A stretch of DNA of 42,675 nt from Mycolicibacterium palauense (GCF_002592005.1 NZ_NVQF01000053.1:1-42675), one strand, 5' to 3'; shown: positions 1 to 9,719, counted from the first letter of the stretch. Program-made: numbers and translations. The notes: generated by a model from the letters alone, not told the origin.

Positions 1-60
1 GTCACCGGCTCTGTCACCGTCCCTGTCACCGCCCCCGTCACCGCCCCCGTCGCCGCCCCA
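1..60. repeat. 12-bp tandem repeat, five units
   Basis: Five consecutive 12-base units each begin GTCACCG or GTCGCCG; units 3 and 4 are identical. The period is a multiple of three, consistent with a coding repeat (GGGD-type on the minus strand). The array is cut by the window edge. Confidence 0.7.
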
Positions 61-75
61 GCGCCCCTCGATCAC
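1..75 (-). CDS. Possible N-terminus of a Gly/Asp-rich protein, running off the window
   Basis: A minus-strand frame opens at a GTG at 75 and is open to the window edge. It reads as short Gly/Asp blocks (GGD, GGGD, DGD) built from five 12-bp repeats. In M. tuberculosis the gene beside fumC (Rv1097c) is a Gly/Pro-rich membrane protein on the same strand, so this could be the start of its homologue. Only 25 codons are visible, no domain can be seen and the start is not certain; the repeat alone could also be non-coding. Confidence 0.3.
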   Translation of the reverse strand, partial: MIEGRWGGDGGGDGGGDRDGDRAGD

Positions 76-106
76 GGATCCCGCACCGCGGCCCCGACCC
101 GTCGGA

Positions 107-112
107 TAGGGT
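107..112 (+). promoter_or_regulatory. Probable -10 element (TAGGGT) of the DUF732 gene
   Basis: TAGGGT ends 8 bases before the ATG at 121. With a start site 7-9 bases downstream of a -10 box the transcript would begin at or next to the ATG, i.e. a leaderless mRNA as is common in mycobacteria. No clear -35 is seen. Confidence 0.4.
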
Positions 113-120
113 CTTGGACC

Positions 121-489
121 ATGAAGCGCGGGGTTGCTGTGTCCTCGGCCGGTGCGGCGGCCGCTGTCCTGACCGGTATCGGCGTCCTGGCCGGCTCGGT
201 GGTGACGGCCCCGACCGCGCAGGCCGACCAGATCGGCTACATCATCAACGTCACGCTGGGGCCCGGCTTCAACTTTCCGAATGCCGACGCCGCACTGAGC
301 TACGGCTACAACCTGTGCGACCGGATCGCCGCGGGCGAGGGCTACCCCTCGCTGGCCACCCAGATCAAGAACGACTTCGGGCCCGACGAGTACAAGGTGT
401 CCTACCTGCTCAGCCAGGCGACCCAGGAACTGTGCCCGGCCCAGATCTGGTCGTTGCGCCAGTCGGCGGGCGGTTACCGGCCCACCTGA
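121..489 (+). CDS. DUF732 domain secreted protein
   Basis: A 122-aa small exported protein of the actinobacterial DUF732 family; function unknown. Residues 1-35 form a typical Sec signal peptide: Lys/Arg at 2-3, an Ala/Val/Gly-rich core and an A-Q-A cleavage region followed by the mature sequence starting near D36. The mature part has the family's two cysteines (in YNLCDR and ELCPAQ), probably disulphide-linked outside the membrane. The frame is open upstream of the ATG, but the signal peptide and the -10 box fix the start at 121. The last 16 bases overlap the end of the convergent MFS gene. Confidence 0.85.
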   Translation: MKRGVAVSSAGAAAAVLTGIGVLAGSVVTAPTAQADQIGYIINVTLGPGFNFPNADAALSYGYNLCDRIAAGEGYPSLATQIKNDFGPDEYKVSYLLSQATQELCPAQIWSLRQSAGGYRPT

Positions 490-1667
490 GCGGGTTCGGG
501 CGTCGCGGCGCGCCACGGGCCCGGCAACAGGGCCACCGAGATGGCCGAGACGACCGAGACCCCGATCAGGTAGGCCGCGATCGAGTCGCTGGTGCCGGTG
601 GCGGTGTAGAGCGCCACGGCGATCGTGGGCGCGAAGGCCGAGCCCACGATCTGACTCAGCGTGTAGCCCACCGACACCGCGCTGTATCGCACGTCGGTGT
701 CGAACACCAGGCTGAACAGGGAGCCGGTGACCCCCGCGGCGGGCGCCATGGCCAGACCGAACACCAGCACCAACGCCACCAGGAACAGCGTCGAGCTGCC
801 GGTGTTGATCAGTGCGAACACCGGCAGGATGGAGACGCCCATGGCCACCACACCGGCCAGGAACACCGGTTTGCGTCCCACCCGGTCGGCCAGCGCACCG
901 AACGCGGGGTAGGCCAGCACCGCCACCACCGCGGCCACGAACACCCCGAACAGCGCATCGGTGCGGTCGATGCCGGCCACCGTCGCGCCGTAGGACACCA
1001 GGTAGGCCACGCAGATGTAGGCGAACACCCCCTGCGACAGGTACGCGCCGGCCACCAGGAGGATCTGCCGCCAGTGCCGGCGCAGCGCCTCGGCGATGGG
1101 AAGGCGCACCACCGCAGCGCGCTGCCGCACCGCGGCGAACTCGGGGCTCTCGGTCAACGACAGCCGGATGACCAGGCCGATCGCGATCAGTACGGCGCTG
1201 GCCAGAAACGGGATCCGCCATCCCCAGGACAGGAACTGTTCGTCGGGCAACCGGGAGACCGCGTAGAAGGCCAGCGTCGCGATGGCCGTCCCACCCGGCG
1301 CGCCCATCTGGGGAAAGGCCCCGAAGAAGGCCTTACGGTGTGCGGGGGCGTGCTCGACGGCCATCAACGTCGCGCCGCCCCACTCGCCGCCGACCGCGAA
1401 CCCCTGGATGAGCCGCAACAGGGTCAGCAGGATCGGCGCGGCGACGCCGATCTGGGCGAAGGTGGGCAGCAGCCCCATCGCCACGGTGGACCCGCCCATC
1501 AGCAGCAGCGAATACACCAGCATGCGCTTGCGCCCGACCCGGTCGCCGAAATGCCCGAACACGATTCCGCCCAGGGGCCGGGCGACGAACCCGACCCCGA
1601 AGGTGGCGAACGAGAGCAGCACACCGGTGGCCGGGTCGGTGCCCGGGAAGAACAGCTTCGGGAACAC
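474..1667 (-). CDS. MFS transporter, 5' end without a usable start codon
   Basis: A major facilitator superfamily permease of the metabolite:H+ symporter type (sugar/organic-acid transporter-like), inner membrane, about 12 helices. The loop 2-3 signature is visible as GHFGDRVGRKRML, and a second copy as GALADRVGRKPVF after the central loop. The first in-frame canonical start is the GTG at 1667, giving 397 aa. However, the same frame stays open upstream to about 1819 and encodes the conserved first helix (residues reading SFVGTTVEFYDFLIYGTAAA), with no ATG, GTG or TTG in it. So the gene either uses a very rare start (an ATC sits before GTEVS near 1772), or has lost its 5' end and is a pseudogene. 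A 20-bp palindrome lies just upstream at 1796-1849. Substrate unknown. Confidence 0.65.
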   Translation of the reverse strand: MFPKLFFPGTDPATGVLLSFATFGVGFVARPLGGIVFGHFGDRVGRKRMLVYSLLLMGGSTVAMGLLPTFAQIGVAAPILLTLLRLIQGFAVGGEWGGATLMAVEHAPAHRKAFFGAFPQMGAPGGTAIATLAFYAVSRLPDEQFLSWGWRIPFLASAVLIAIGLVIRLSLTESPEFAAVRQRAAVVRLPIAEALRRHWRQILLVAGAYLSQGVFAYICVAYLVSYGATVAGIDRTDALFGVFVAAVVAVLAYPAFGALADRVGRKPVFLAGVVAMGVSILPVFALINTGSSTLFLVALVLVFGLAMAPAAGVTGSLFSLVFDTDVRYSAVSVGYTLSQIVGSAFAPTIAVALYTATGTSDSIAAYLIGVSVVSAISVALLPGPWRAATPEPAQVGR

Positions 1668-1795
1668 CAGGGCGGCGGCGGTGCCGTAGATCAGGAAGTC
1701 GTAGAACTCGACCGTCGTCCCGACGAAGCTGGCCGCCGCGGCACGCCACGGGGAAACCTCGGTGCCGATGGCCCACCCCCAACTGGCTTGGCGTT

Positions 1796-1849
1796 GATTC
1801 GGTACTGAGCGCGAAAACTACGCGCAGAGTTCGCTCTCAGTACCGAATC
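1796..1849. terminator. Long imperfect palindrome between fumC and the MFS gene
   Basis: Arms at 1796-1815 and 1830-1849 pair at 19 of 20 positions around a 14-base loop. It lies 9 bases past the fumC stop codon and just before the MFS coding region on the same strand. No run of T follows, so it fits a mycobacterial-type stem terminator, or a small repeat element, rather than a classical L-shaped terminator. Confidence 0.55.
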
Positions 1850-1858
1850 GATCGAGTG

Positions 1859-3286
<1,428 letters not shown>

Positions 3287-3351
3287 GTGCTCCCTTTATC
3301 TCGGTCGGTCTGGGTCGGTTTCAGAAGAGCGGTCGGTTGCGGAAGGGTCCG

Positions 3352-4422
3352 TTACGGAAGGGGATGCGCCGCGGTCAGGTCCCCGGTGAAGTCCACCGCG
3401 GAGTACTCGTTGAGCTTGGACAGGCGGTGGTAGGCCTCGATCATCCGGACCGTGCCGGACTTCGAGCGCATCACGATCGACTGGGTGGTGCAGCCGCCGC
3501 CGTAGAACCGCACACCCTGCAGCAGGTCGCCGTCGGTCACTCCGGTGGCGCAGAAGAAGACGTTCTCGCCGGACACCAGATCCTCGGTGGTCAGCACCCG
3601 GTCCAGGTCGTGGCCCCGGTCGATCGCGCGCTGTCGCTCCTCGTCGTCGGTGGGTGCCAGCGTGGCCTGGATCTCGCCGCCCATGCACCGCAGCGCCGCC
3701 GCGGTGATGATGCCCTCCGGGGTGCCGCCGATGCCGACGAGCATGTCGGTGCCGGAATCGGGCCGGCAGGCCGAGATCGCCCCGGCGACGTCGCCGTCGG
3801 AGATCAGCCGGATGCGGGCGCCGGCCGCGCGGACGTCGGCCATCAGCTTGGTGTGCCGGGGACGGTCCAGGATGCACACCGTGATGTCGGAGACCGACGC
3901 CTTGCGCACCTTGGCGATGCGCTGGATGTTGGCCGCGATGGGGGAGGTGATGTCGATGAAGTCCGCGACATCGGGGCCGGCGGCGATCTTGTTCATGTAG
4001 AACACCGCCGACGGGTCGAACATCGCTCCGCGCTCGGCGACCGCCAGCACCGAGATGGCGTTCGGCATGCCCTTGCTCATCAGGGTGGTGCCGTCGATCG
4101 GGTCGACGGCGAAGTCGCACTCCGGGCCGTCGCCGTTGCCGACCTCCTCACCGTTGTAGAGCATCGGGGCGTTGTCCTTCTCGCCCTCACCGATGACCAC
4201 GATCCCGCGCATCGAGACGGAATTGACCAGCTCGCGCATCGCGTCGACGGCGGCGCCGTCGCCGCCTTCCTTGTCACCTCGGCCCACCCAGCGGCCGGCG
4301 GCCATGGCGCCGGCCTCGGTGACTCGTACCAATTCCAACGCCAGGTTTCGGTCCGGGGCCTCCCGGCGTCGGACCGGGCCGGCCGAACCCCCGGGAGATG
4401 CCGCGGCAGATGTCTCCGTCAT
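3352..4422 (-). CDS. glpX: Class II fructose-1,6-bisphosphatase GlpX
   Basis: Hydrolyses fructose-1,6-bisphosphate to fructose-6-phosphate, the committing step of gluconeogenesis; in mycobacteria GlpX is the main enzyme of this step. The protein is 356 aa. Metal and substrate motifs are GEGEKDNAPML at 78-88 and DPIDGTTL at 107-114, with GIGGTPEG later. The frame is open far upstream, but the ATG at 4422 is chosen because the sequence before it is low-complexity antisense of the divergent gene. It precedes fumC and is divergent from the DUF4245 gene with only 53 bases between the starts. Confidence 0.96.
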   Translation of the reverse strand: MTETSAAASPGGSAGPVRRREAPDRNLALELVRVTEAGAMAAGRWVGRGDKEGGDGAAVDAMRELVNSVSMRGIVVIGEGEKDNAPMLYNGEEVGNGDGPECDFAVDPIDGTTLMSKGMPNAISVLAVAERGAMFDPSAVFYMNKIAAGPDVADFIDITSPIAANIQRIAKVRKASVSDITVCILDRPRHTKLMADVRAAGARIRLISDGDVAGAISACRPDSGTDMLVGIGGTPEGIITAAALRCMGGEIQATLAPTDDEERQRAIDRGHDLDRVLTTEDLVSGENVFFCATGVTDGDLLQGVRFYGGGCTTQSIVMRSKSGTVRMIEAYHRLSKLNEYSAVDFTGDLTAAHPLP

Positions 4423-4463
4423 GGGGTCATTGTCCCAGATCGGGGTCGGTAGTTGGGAGCTGG

Positions 4464-4469
4464 GATACT
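4464..4469 (+). promoter_or_regulatory. Probable -10 element (GATACT) of the DUF4245 gene
   Basis: GATACT ends 6 bases before the GTG at 4476, the geometry of a leaderless mycobacterial transcript. It supports the choice of GTG 4476 over the more upstream ATG at 4398. Confidence 0.45.
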
Positions 4470-4475
4470 GGTCTG

Positions 4476-5315
4476 GTGACCACGCAGCCACCGCAGCCGT
4501 CCGAGGGCGCCCGCCGCGCGGCCCGGGAGTCTGATGTCGCCGGGGTCGCGGCTCCCGAATCCGATGCTCTCGGCGCCGGCGCGGCGACTCCGGAGTCCGA
4601 TGTCGTCGGCGCGGCGACTCGCGAGTCCGATGTCGTCGGCGCGGCGACTCCGGAGTCCGATGTCGTCGGCGCGGCGACTCCGGAGCCCAAGCCCGCCAAG
4701 CCCCGGCTGCTGCAGGACGGGCGCGACATGTTCTGGTCGTTGGCCCCCCTGGTCGTCGCCTGCATCGTGCTGGCGGGGCTGGTCGGCACCTGCTCGTTCC
4801 AGCTGAGCGGACCCAAGACCGGCGAGGTCCCCGCATACGACGCGGCGGCCGCGCTGAAATCCGATGCCGAGACGCTGGGATTCCCCATTCGCAATCCCGC
4901 GCTGCCCGACGGCTGGCGGGCCAACTCCGGTCGTCGTGAGGGACTCGACGGGGCGCGCACCAACCCGCAGACCGGCCAACCCGAACGCGCGCTGATCTCC
5001 ACCGTGGGCTATCTGACGCCGACGGAGGAGTTCGTCAGCCTCACCCAGAGCAACGCCGACGAGGCGGCGCTGGTGAAGTCGATCAACCCGCAGAGTTACC
5101 CCACCGGTGTCGTGACGGTCGACGGCCAGAACTGGGTCGTCTACGAGGGCACCGGGGAATCCGCGGCCGACCAGGAGCCGGTGTGGACGACGCGGCTGCG
5201 GAGTGGGGACGCGACCACGCAGCTCGCGATCACCGGCGCCGGTTCGACAGACGAATTCCGTACGCTGGCCGCGGCCACACAAACCGCGCAGCCGCTGTCC
5301 TCGCGGCCGCGCTGA
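4476..5315 (+). CDS. DUF4245 membrane-anchored protein with N-terminal decapeptide repeats
   Basis: A 279-aa protein of the DUF4245 family (Rv1100-like), function unknown. The N-terminal ~70 residues are low-complexity and contain tandem ATPESDVVGA decapeptides. One transmembrane segment follows (about residues 87-107, LAPLVVACIVLAGLVG), then a ~170-aa extracytoplasmic domain. The topology is therefore a cytoplasmic repeat tail and an outside domain. The GTG at 4476 is preferred because of the -10 box just upstream. The gene is divergent from glpX, as in M. tuberculosis, and 20 bases ahead of the dienelactone-hydrolase gene on the same strand. Confidence 0.85.
   Translation: MTTQPPQPSEGARRAARESDVAGVAAPESDALGAGAATPESDVVGAATRESDVVGAATPESDVVGAATPEPKPAKPRLLQDGRDMFWSLAPLVVACIVLAGLVGTCSFQLSGPKTGEVPAYDAAAALKSDAETLGFPIRNPALPDGWRANSGRREGLDGARTNPQTGQPERALISTVGYLTPTEEFVSLTQSNADEAALVKSINPQSYPTGVVTVDGQNWVVYEGTGESAADQEPVWTTRLRSGDATTQLAITGAGSTDEFRTLAAATQTAQPLSSRPR
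4581..4685 (+). repeat. 30-bp in-frame tandem repeat, 3.5 units
   Basis: Units at 4581-4610, 4611-4640 and 4641-4670 differ at only two adjacent bases (cg/gc at positions 11-12), followed by a 15-base partial copy. Two more diverged copies can be seen upstream from about 4528. Each unit encodes ATPESDVVGA (or ATRESDVVGA) in the DUF4245 protein. There are no spacers, so it is not CRISPR-like. Confidence 0.9.
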
Positions 5316-5335
5316 GGCAAGAGGGCAGGGAGAAC

Positions 5336-6142
5336 ATGTCGGCATCGGCGGCACCGGAAGCTGATCTCACCGGGTGGACGAGCGCACCGTTCACCGCGGG
5401 GGGACTGACGTACGACGTCTACCGCAAGGGGGAGGGGCCGGGCGTCGTCCTGATCCCCGAGATGCCGGGCATTCACCCCGGTGTGCTCGCCCTGGGCAAC
5501 TACCTGGTGGACAACGGGTTCACGGTCGTCAGCCCCTCGCTCTACGGCACCCCGGGCGCACCGGTCGGGCCGTCTGCGGTGCCGGTCCTGCTCCGCGGCT
5601 GTGTGGCCAAGGAGTTCGCCGCCTTCGCCACCAACAAGAACCGGCCGGTGTCACGGTTCCTGCAGGCCCTGGCCCGTGACCTCAACTCGCAGACCCCGGG
5701 CAAGGGCGTCGGCGTCATCGGCCAGTGCTTCTCCGGTGGGTTCGCGCTGGCGGCCGCCGTCGACGACAGCGTCCTGGCGCCGGTGATGAGCCAGCCGTCG
5801 CTGCCGCTGCCGCTGACTCCCAAACAGCGCCGCGACCCCGGCCTCTCCGAGGGCGAGCTGAAGATCATCGAGCAGCGTGCGGCCCAGGAGGGACTGTGCG
5901 CGCTGGGGCTGCGGTTCAGCGAGGACCGGATGTCGCCGGGGGACCGCTTCCAGACCCTGAAAGCACGGCTAGGGGACGCCTTCGAGGTCATCGAGATCAA
6001 CTCGGGCCCCGGCAATCCCGACGGCTTCAACAGGATGGCCCACTCGGTGCTCACCGACCAGGTGCGCGAATACGACGGGCACCCGGCCTACGAGGCCCGC
6101 AAGCGGGTCCTGGAATTCCTCAAGGAGCGGCTGGCCGGGTAG
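5336..6142 (+). CDS. Dienelactone hydrolase family protein
   Basis: A 268-aa cytoplasmic alpha/beta hydrolase of the dienelactone hydrolase type; the natural substrate is unknown. The nucleophile elbow is GQCFSGG with Cys131, the Cys used in place of Ser by true dienelactone hydrolases, and a candidate acid/base region near the C-terminus (MAHSVL) may supply the His. The ATG at 5336 follows a purine-rich ribosome site (GGGCAGGGAG) and is 20 bases after the DUF4245 stop, so the two may form one transcript. Its 3' end overlaps the convergent AI-2E transporter gene by 23 bases. Confidence 0.88.
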   Translation: MSASAAPEADLTGWTSAPFTAGGLTYDVYRKGEGPGVVLIPEMPGIHPGVLALGNYLVDNGFTVVSPSLYGTPGAPVGPSAVPVLLRGCVAKEFAAFATNKNRPVSRFLQALARDLNSQTPGKGVGVIGQCFSGGFALAAAVDDSVLAPVMSQPSLPLPLTPKQRRDPGLSEGELKIIEQRAAQEGLCALGLRFSEDRMSPGDRFQTLKARLGDAFEVIEINSGPGNPDGFNRMAHSVLTDQVREYDGHPAYEARKRVLEFLKERLAG

Positions 6143-7436
6143 CCGCCTCAGACGACGGAGAAGACGGGGACGACGGAGAAGACGGGGACGACGGAGAAGA
6201 CCGGGACAGCGTGCCCTGGTCGGTGCCGCCACCCTCGGCCGGGGTCTCCCCGTCACCAGCCTCTTCGGTATCGGCGTCGGTATCGGCGTCCCTGTTCGAC
6301 AACCCGAACGGCCACCACCGGCGCCACACCGGGATCCTGCGCTCCGGGTCGTCCGCCGGCTCGGGCGGCATCTCCAGCGGCGCCCCCTTGTAGACGGCCA
6401 GATACATGCTGATGGTGGTCACGATGACGATCATCAGCACCGGGCCCAGCACGATCCCCCAGAAGCCGAACATCCGCAGTCCGGCGAACACGGCCAGCAG
6501 CATCAACGCCGCGTTGAGGTGGGCGCTCTTGGGCACCAGGAACGGGCGCAGCACGTTGTCGATGCTGGTCACCACCACCAGGTGGAAGACCACCACGAAC
6601 ACGCCCCCGGCGACGTTGCCGAACAACGCCATCCCGATGCCCAGCGGGATCGTGACGATGCCGCTGCCCAACGGGATGAACGACAGCGCGGTCAAGAAGA
6701 TGACGAACATGAAGAATCCGTCGTGAATGCCGCCGATGTAGATCGAGACCGCCCCGGCGGTTCCCTGGCACACCGCGATGATGAACTGGCCGCGCACCGT
6801 CGCCGACACCATCGCCCCGATCTTGGCCAGGTAGATGTTGGAGACCTCGCTTCCCAGCGGGTTCAGGTCGCGGAACAGCGCCAGCACCTTCTCGCCGTTG
6901 GTCAGCAACGCCAGGAACACGTAGAGGAAGATGACCGCCGAGGTCACCATCATCGCGATGTTGCCCACCGACCCGCGGGCGAAGTCCAGGGCGACACCGC
7001 CGACGTTCTGCCCGACCTTGGTGACCCCCTCGCGGATCGAGTCCGGCGTGAGGGTGATGTGCATGAACGGGATCTTGGCCAGCAGGTCGTTGGTGGAATC
7101 CAGCAGGCGCTGCCCCAGCGCCGTCAGATCGGTCTCCGACATCCAGTGGCTGATGCCGCTGACCATCTGGCTGATCTGCAGGACGGCCAGGAAGACGACC
7201 CCGCTGAGCGGGATCGCGACGATCGCGATCGCGGTCAGGAGCGTCAGCGTGGCCGCCAGCCCGGTGTTCATCCGGGCCCGGAACCGGTTGTAGATCGGCC
7301 GGAACAGGTAGGCCATCACCGCGGCGATCGCCATCAGCACCACATAGCTGCGCAGGAAGTAGGCGCCGAAGCCCAGTGCCACCACCGTCGCAACGGCCAG
7401 GGCGCGCTTCTGGGTCAGCGTGAACTCATCCAGCAT
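6120..7436 (-). CDS. AI-2E family transporter
   Basis: A 438-aa multi-pass membrane protein of the AI-2E/PerM exporter family, homologous in position to Rv1101c. Hydrophobic segments begin at about residue 15 and run to about 350, with the long polar region after the second pair of helices typical of the family. The name is inherited from E. coli TqsA; the mycobacterial substrate is unknown. The ATG at 7436 (MLDEFTLTQKRAL) is preferred to the GTG at 7496 because conservation is expected to start there. The C-terminal ~90 residues are a charged, low-complexity tail ending in Ser-Ser-Pro repeats. Confidence 0.88.
   Translation of the reverse strand: MLDEFTLTQKRALAVATVVALGFGAYFLRSYVVLMAIAAVMAYLFRPIYNRFRARMNTGLAATLTLLTAIAIVAIPLSGVVFLAVLQISQMVSGISHWMSETDLTALGQRLLDSTNDLLAKIPFMHITLTPDSIREGVTKVGQNVGGVALDFARGSVGNIAMMVTSAVIFLYVFLALLTNGEKVLALFRDLNPLGSEVSNIYLAKIGAMVSATVRGQFIIAVCQGTAGAVSIYIGGIHDGFFMFVIFLTALSFIPLGSGIVTIPLGIGMALFGNVAGGVFVVVFHLVVVTSIDNVLRPFLVPKSAHLNAALMLLAVFAGLRMFGFWGIVLGPVLMIVIVTTISMYLAVYKGAPLEMPPEPADDPERRIPVWRRWWPFGLSNRDADTDADTEEAGDGETPAEGGGTDQGTLSRSSPSSPSSPSSPSSPSSEAATRPAAP
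6151..6204. repeat. 18-bp tandem repeat, three units
   Basis: Three head-to-tail copies of an 18-base unit starting GACGACGGAG, the third with one changed base. On the minus strand they encode the Ser-Ser-Pro run near the C-terminus of the AI-2E transporter. Confidence 0.9.
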
Positions 7437-7499
7437 CCCGCCCGGTCCTCGGTGTCGACTGTCGCCGGCCCGCGGCGCCGGGCGCCGCGGGCGCACACG

Positions 7500-8573
7500 T
7501 CATGGCTGGGCCCGGTCCGGCCGGGGGTCGGCCCATTTCTCGGCGATGGCGCCCCAGGGATCGGCGTACTGCAGGTTCTTGCCGTGGTAGGCCGAACGGC
7601 GGGAGAGGAGCTCGCGGGCCAGGGGTGCGGCGATGCGCAGCAGGTGGCGACGCCAGCCCATCTTGTCCGCGGTTTCGGTCAGCATGTCCGTCCACGAATG
7701 GTGCTGGTAATCAAGGGCTTCCTGCGCGCGACGGCAATCCATCCAGTCGGTGTTGAACCAGTCGTCGTCGCTGGCGGGATTGCCCTTGAGACCGACGGGC
7801 ATGCCTCCGACCAGCCCCATCGCCGCCGCCATCGCCGGTGCGACGTCGCCCTGGATCTGGCGGTGGGTGTCGTCGCCGCCGATGAGCAGTGTCTCGCCGA
7901 CCACGGGGGCGGTCGTCGCGGCGGCGAACGCCGACGCCACGTCGCGCACGTCGACGGTCTGCAGCCGACCGTCGATGGGCAGCAGCGACTCGAAGTAGGC
8001 GTTGTCCAGCTTCATGTAGCCCGCGGTGAGGTCGACGGTCATCACCCCGCCCAGGCGCAGGATCACCCAGTCCAGCTCGGAGCCGCGGATGAGCTGCTCG
8101 GCCTGCACCTTGTGGTCGCCGTAGATGTCGGCCGGGTTGGTCGGTGTCTCCGCGGTCAGAACGCCGCCCACGGTGTACGGATTGCGCGAGCCGTACACCG
8201 CGATGCTGGAGGCCTGCACGAACCGCGGGGGAGTGGGCTGCTTGGCGGCCGCGGCCAGCAGGTGCGCGGTGCCGTCGACGTTGACCTTGCGCGCCAGTTC
8301 GCGTCGCATGTAGATGAACGGGGGGATGATCGCGGCCAGGTGGATGATCGCTTCGGGCTTGACCGCGTCGACCAGCGCGTCGACCGCGGCGGGGTCGCCG
8401 AGATCGGCGTAGCGGACCTCAACCCCGCGCAGCTGCTCGGTGACCTGCTCCGCGGCCTTGCGGTTGGCGGGAATGTCGAGGTCGGAGGCGACCACGGACC
8501 GCCCGTCGGCCGCCAATTGCCGCACCGTGGCCGATCCGACCAGGCCGAACGCTCCGGTGACCAGAACCGTCAT
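7500..8573 (-). CDS. NAD-dependent epimerase/dehydratase (extended SDR)
   Basis: A 357-aa extended short-chain dehydrogenase/reductase-like protein. The Rossmann motif TGAFGLVG is at residues 6-13, followed by an acidic D-L-D after beta-2, suggesting NAD(H). The usual active-site Tyr-x3-Lys appears as YGDHK. The substrate is not evident; sugars, steroids or aldehydes are all possible in this family. The ATG at 8573 has GGGAG a few bases upstream. The gene lies 63 bases ahead of the AI-2E gene on the same strand, and about 260 non-coding bases separate it from the formylglycine-generating enzyme gene. Confidence 0.85.
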   Translation of the reverse strand: MTVLVTGAFGLVGSATVRQLAADGRSVVASDLDIPANRKAAEQVTEQLRGVEVRYADLGDPAAVDALVDAVKPEAIIHLAAIIPPFIYMRRELARKVNVDGTAHLLAAAAKQPTPPRFVQASSIAVYGSRNPYTVGGVLTAETPTNPADIYGDHKVQAEQLIRGSELDWVILRLGGVMTVDLTAGYMKLDNAYFESLLPIDGRLQTVDVRDVASAFAAATTAPVVGETLLIGGDDTHRQIQGDVAPAMAAAMGLVGGMPVGLKGNPASDDDWFNTDWMDCRRAQEALDYQHHSWTDMLTETADKMGWRRHLLRIAAPLARELLSRRSAYHGKNLQYADPWGAIAEKWADPRPDRAQP

Positions 8574-8837
8574 GCGTCTCCCATCGTCGTGTCCGATTTG
8601 ACTCCCGGAAGGTGGATCCTCGGAAGTGGGTCCTAGGAATCATCGCCCACGAGGCGTGCCGACACCAGGTCGTACCGACATCGGACGCACATCGGGAACA
8701 CACCGAGCGGACGCGGGTGGGCCTTCGAGACTCCCGAAACTCGCGAGACTCCCGGCGCCGGCATCGTTGCGTGGCCGCAGACGTGGCCCTGCACACCGGA
8801 CCGCCACAACACCGTCGGTGCGGTTGGGGCGAAACCG
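8574..8837. other. Intergenic region with three GACTCCCG repeats
   Basis: No coding frame with a recognisable product is seen in these 264 bases. The octamer GACTCCCG occurs at 8600-8607, 8729-8736 and 8747-8754. The region must hold the SDR promoter on the minus strand, but no confident -10/-35 pair was found. Confidence 0.4.
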
Positions 8838-9719
8838 TCACCGCCGGATGCAGCGAAAGCCGATGTGGCTCATCCCGGTGTCGACCATCTGAGGTCGCCG
8901 TCCCGCGGGGCGGTAGCGCTGGCAGTAGCTGTCGGCGCACAGGAACGACCCGCCCTTGATCACCTTGCGGGGGATCTCGAACTGCGGCTGCGCGGGATCG
9001 TAACTGTCTGCGGCGCAGCAGCCGCCGTCGACCGGGGTGTCGGTGTACCAGTCGACGGTCCACTCCCAGACGTTGCCGGCCATGTCGAAAAGCCCGTAAC
9101 CGTTGGGGGGAAAGCTGCCCACCGGCGCGGTCTGCCCGTAACCGGTGTCGGGCAGATACGGGAACTCGCCGTGCCAGTAGTTGGCCCAGCGCTGCCCGGG
9201 CCGCTCGGGCTCGTCGCCCCAGGTGAAGGTCGCGTGCGGCAGACCGCCGCGGGCCGCGACCTCCCACTCCGCCTCCGTCGGCAGCTCACGGCCGGCCCAG
9301 TCGGCGAAGGCCCGGGCATCCTCGAAGGCGACGTGCACCACCGGATGGTTCTCGCGGTTGCGCAGTGACGAACGGGGCCCGCGGGGATGGTTCCAGCATG
9401 CCCCGGGCGTCCAGGTCCACCATTGGCTCAGATGGCGCAGGTCCACCGGGCCGGACGTGCGGTGGAACACCATCGACCCCGGTTGCAGGTTCTCCGGCGG
9501 GGCCCCCGGGTAGTCCTGCGGGTCCAGCGGGCGCTCGGCCACCGTGACATAGCCGGTCTGCGCGACGAATTCGGCGAACTCGGCGTTGGTCACCTCGTAT
9601 CTGTGCATCCAGAACCCCGACACGGTGACCTCGTGAGCCGGCGCCTCCTCGGGGTAGTGGTGGTCGTCGCCGAGCACGGCGGTCTGCGCCGGTATCCAGA
9701 CGAGGTCCTCGTCAATCAC
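8838..9719 (-). CDS. Formylglycine-generating enzyme (sulfatase-modifying factor, SUMF1 family)
   Basis: Converts the active-site Cys of sulfatases to C-alpha-formylglycine with O2 and copper, which activates them; acts in the cytoplasm in bacteria. The SUMF1/FGE domain fills the ~293 aa. The two catalytic cysteines are present in FLCADSYCQRYR near residues 261 and 266, with the same C-x4-C spacing as the Streptomyces enzyme, so it should be active rather than an ergothioneine-type (EgtB) relative. The conserved GLFDMAGNVWEW motif is visible. The GTG at 9719 is preferred to the in-frame TTG at 9725. It is the third gene of a sulfatase-HAD-FGE cassette, strongly suggesting that the sulfatase is its substrate. 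Confidence 0.92.
   Translation of the reverse strand: MIDEDLVWIPAQTAVLGDDHHYPEEAPAHEVTVSGFWMHRYEVTNAEFAEFVAQTGYVTVAERPLDPQDYPGAPPENLQPGSMVFHRTSGPVDLRHLSQWWTWTPGACWNHPRGPRSSLRNRENHPVVHVAFEDARAFADWAGRELPTEAEWEVAARGGLPHATFTWGDEPERPGQRWANYWHGEFPYLPDTGYGQTAPVGSFPPNGYGLFDMAGNVWEWTVDWYTDTPVDGGCCAADSYDPAQPQFEIPRKVIKGGSFLCADSYCQRYRPAGRRPQMVDTGMSHIGFRCIRR

Noticed and set aside
114..1808. A very long plus-strand frame across the DUF732 and MFS genes
   Set aside because: It has no recognisable domain, is dominated by Arg/Gly/His/Pro as expected of antisense high-GC DNA, and covers the clearly real MFS gene on the other strand.
4581..4685. Repeat array as a possible CRISPR
   Set aside because: Units are contiguous without spacers and stay in frame within a coding gene.
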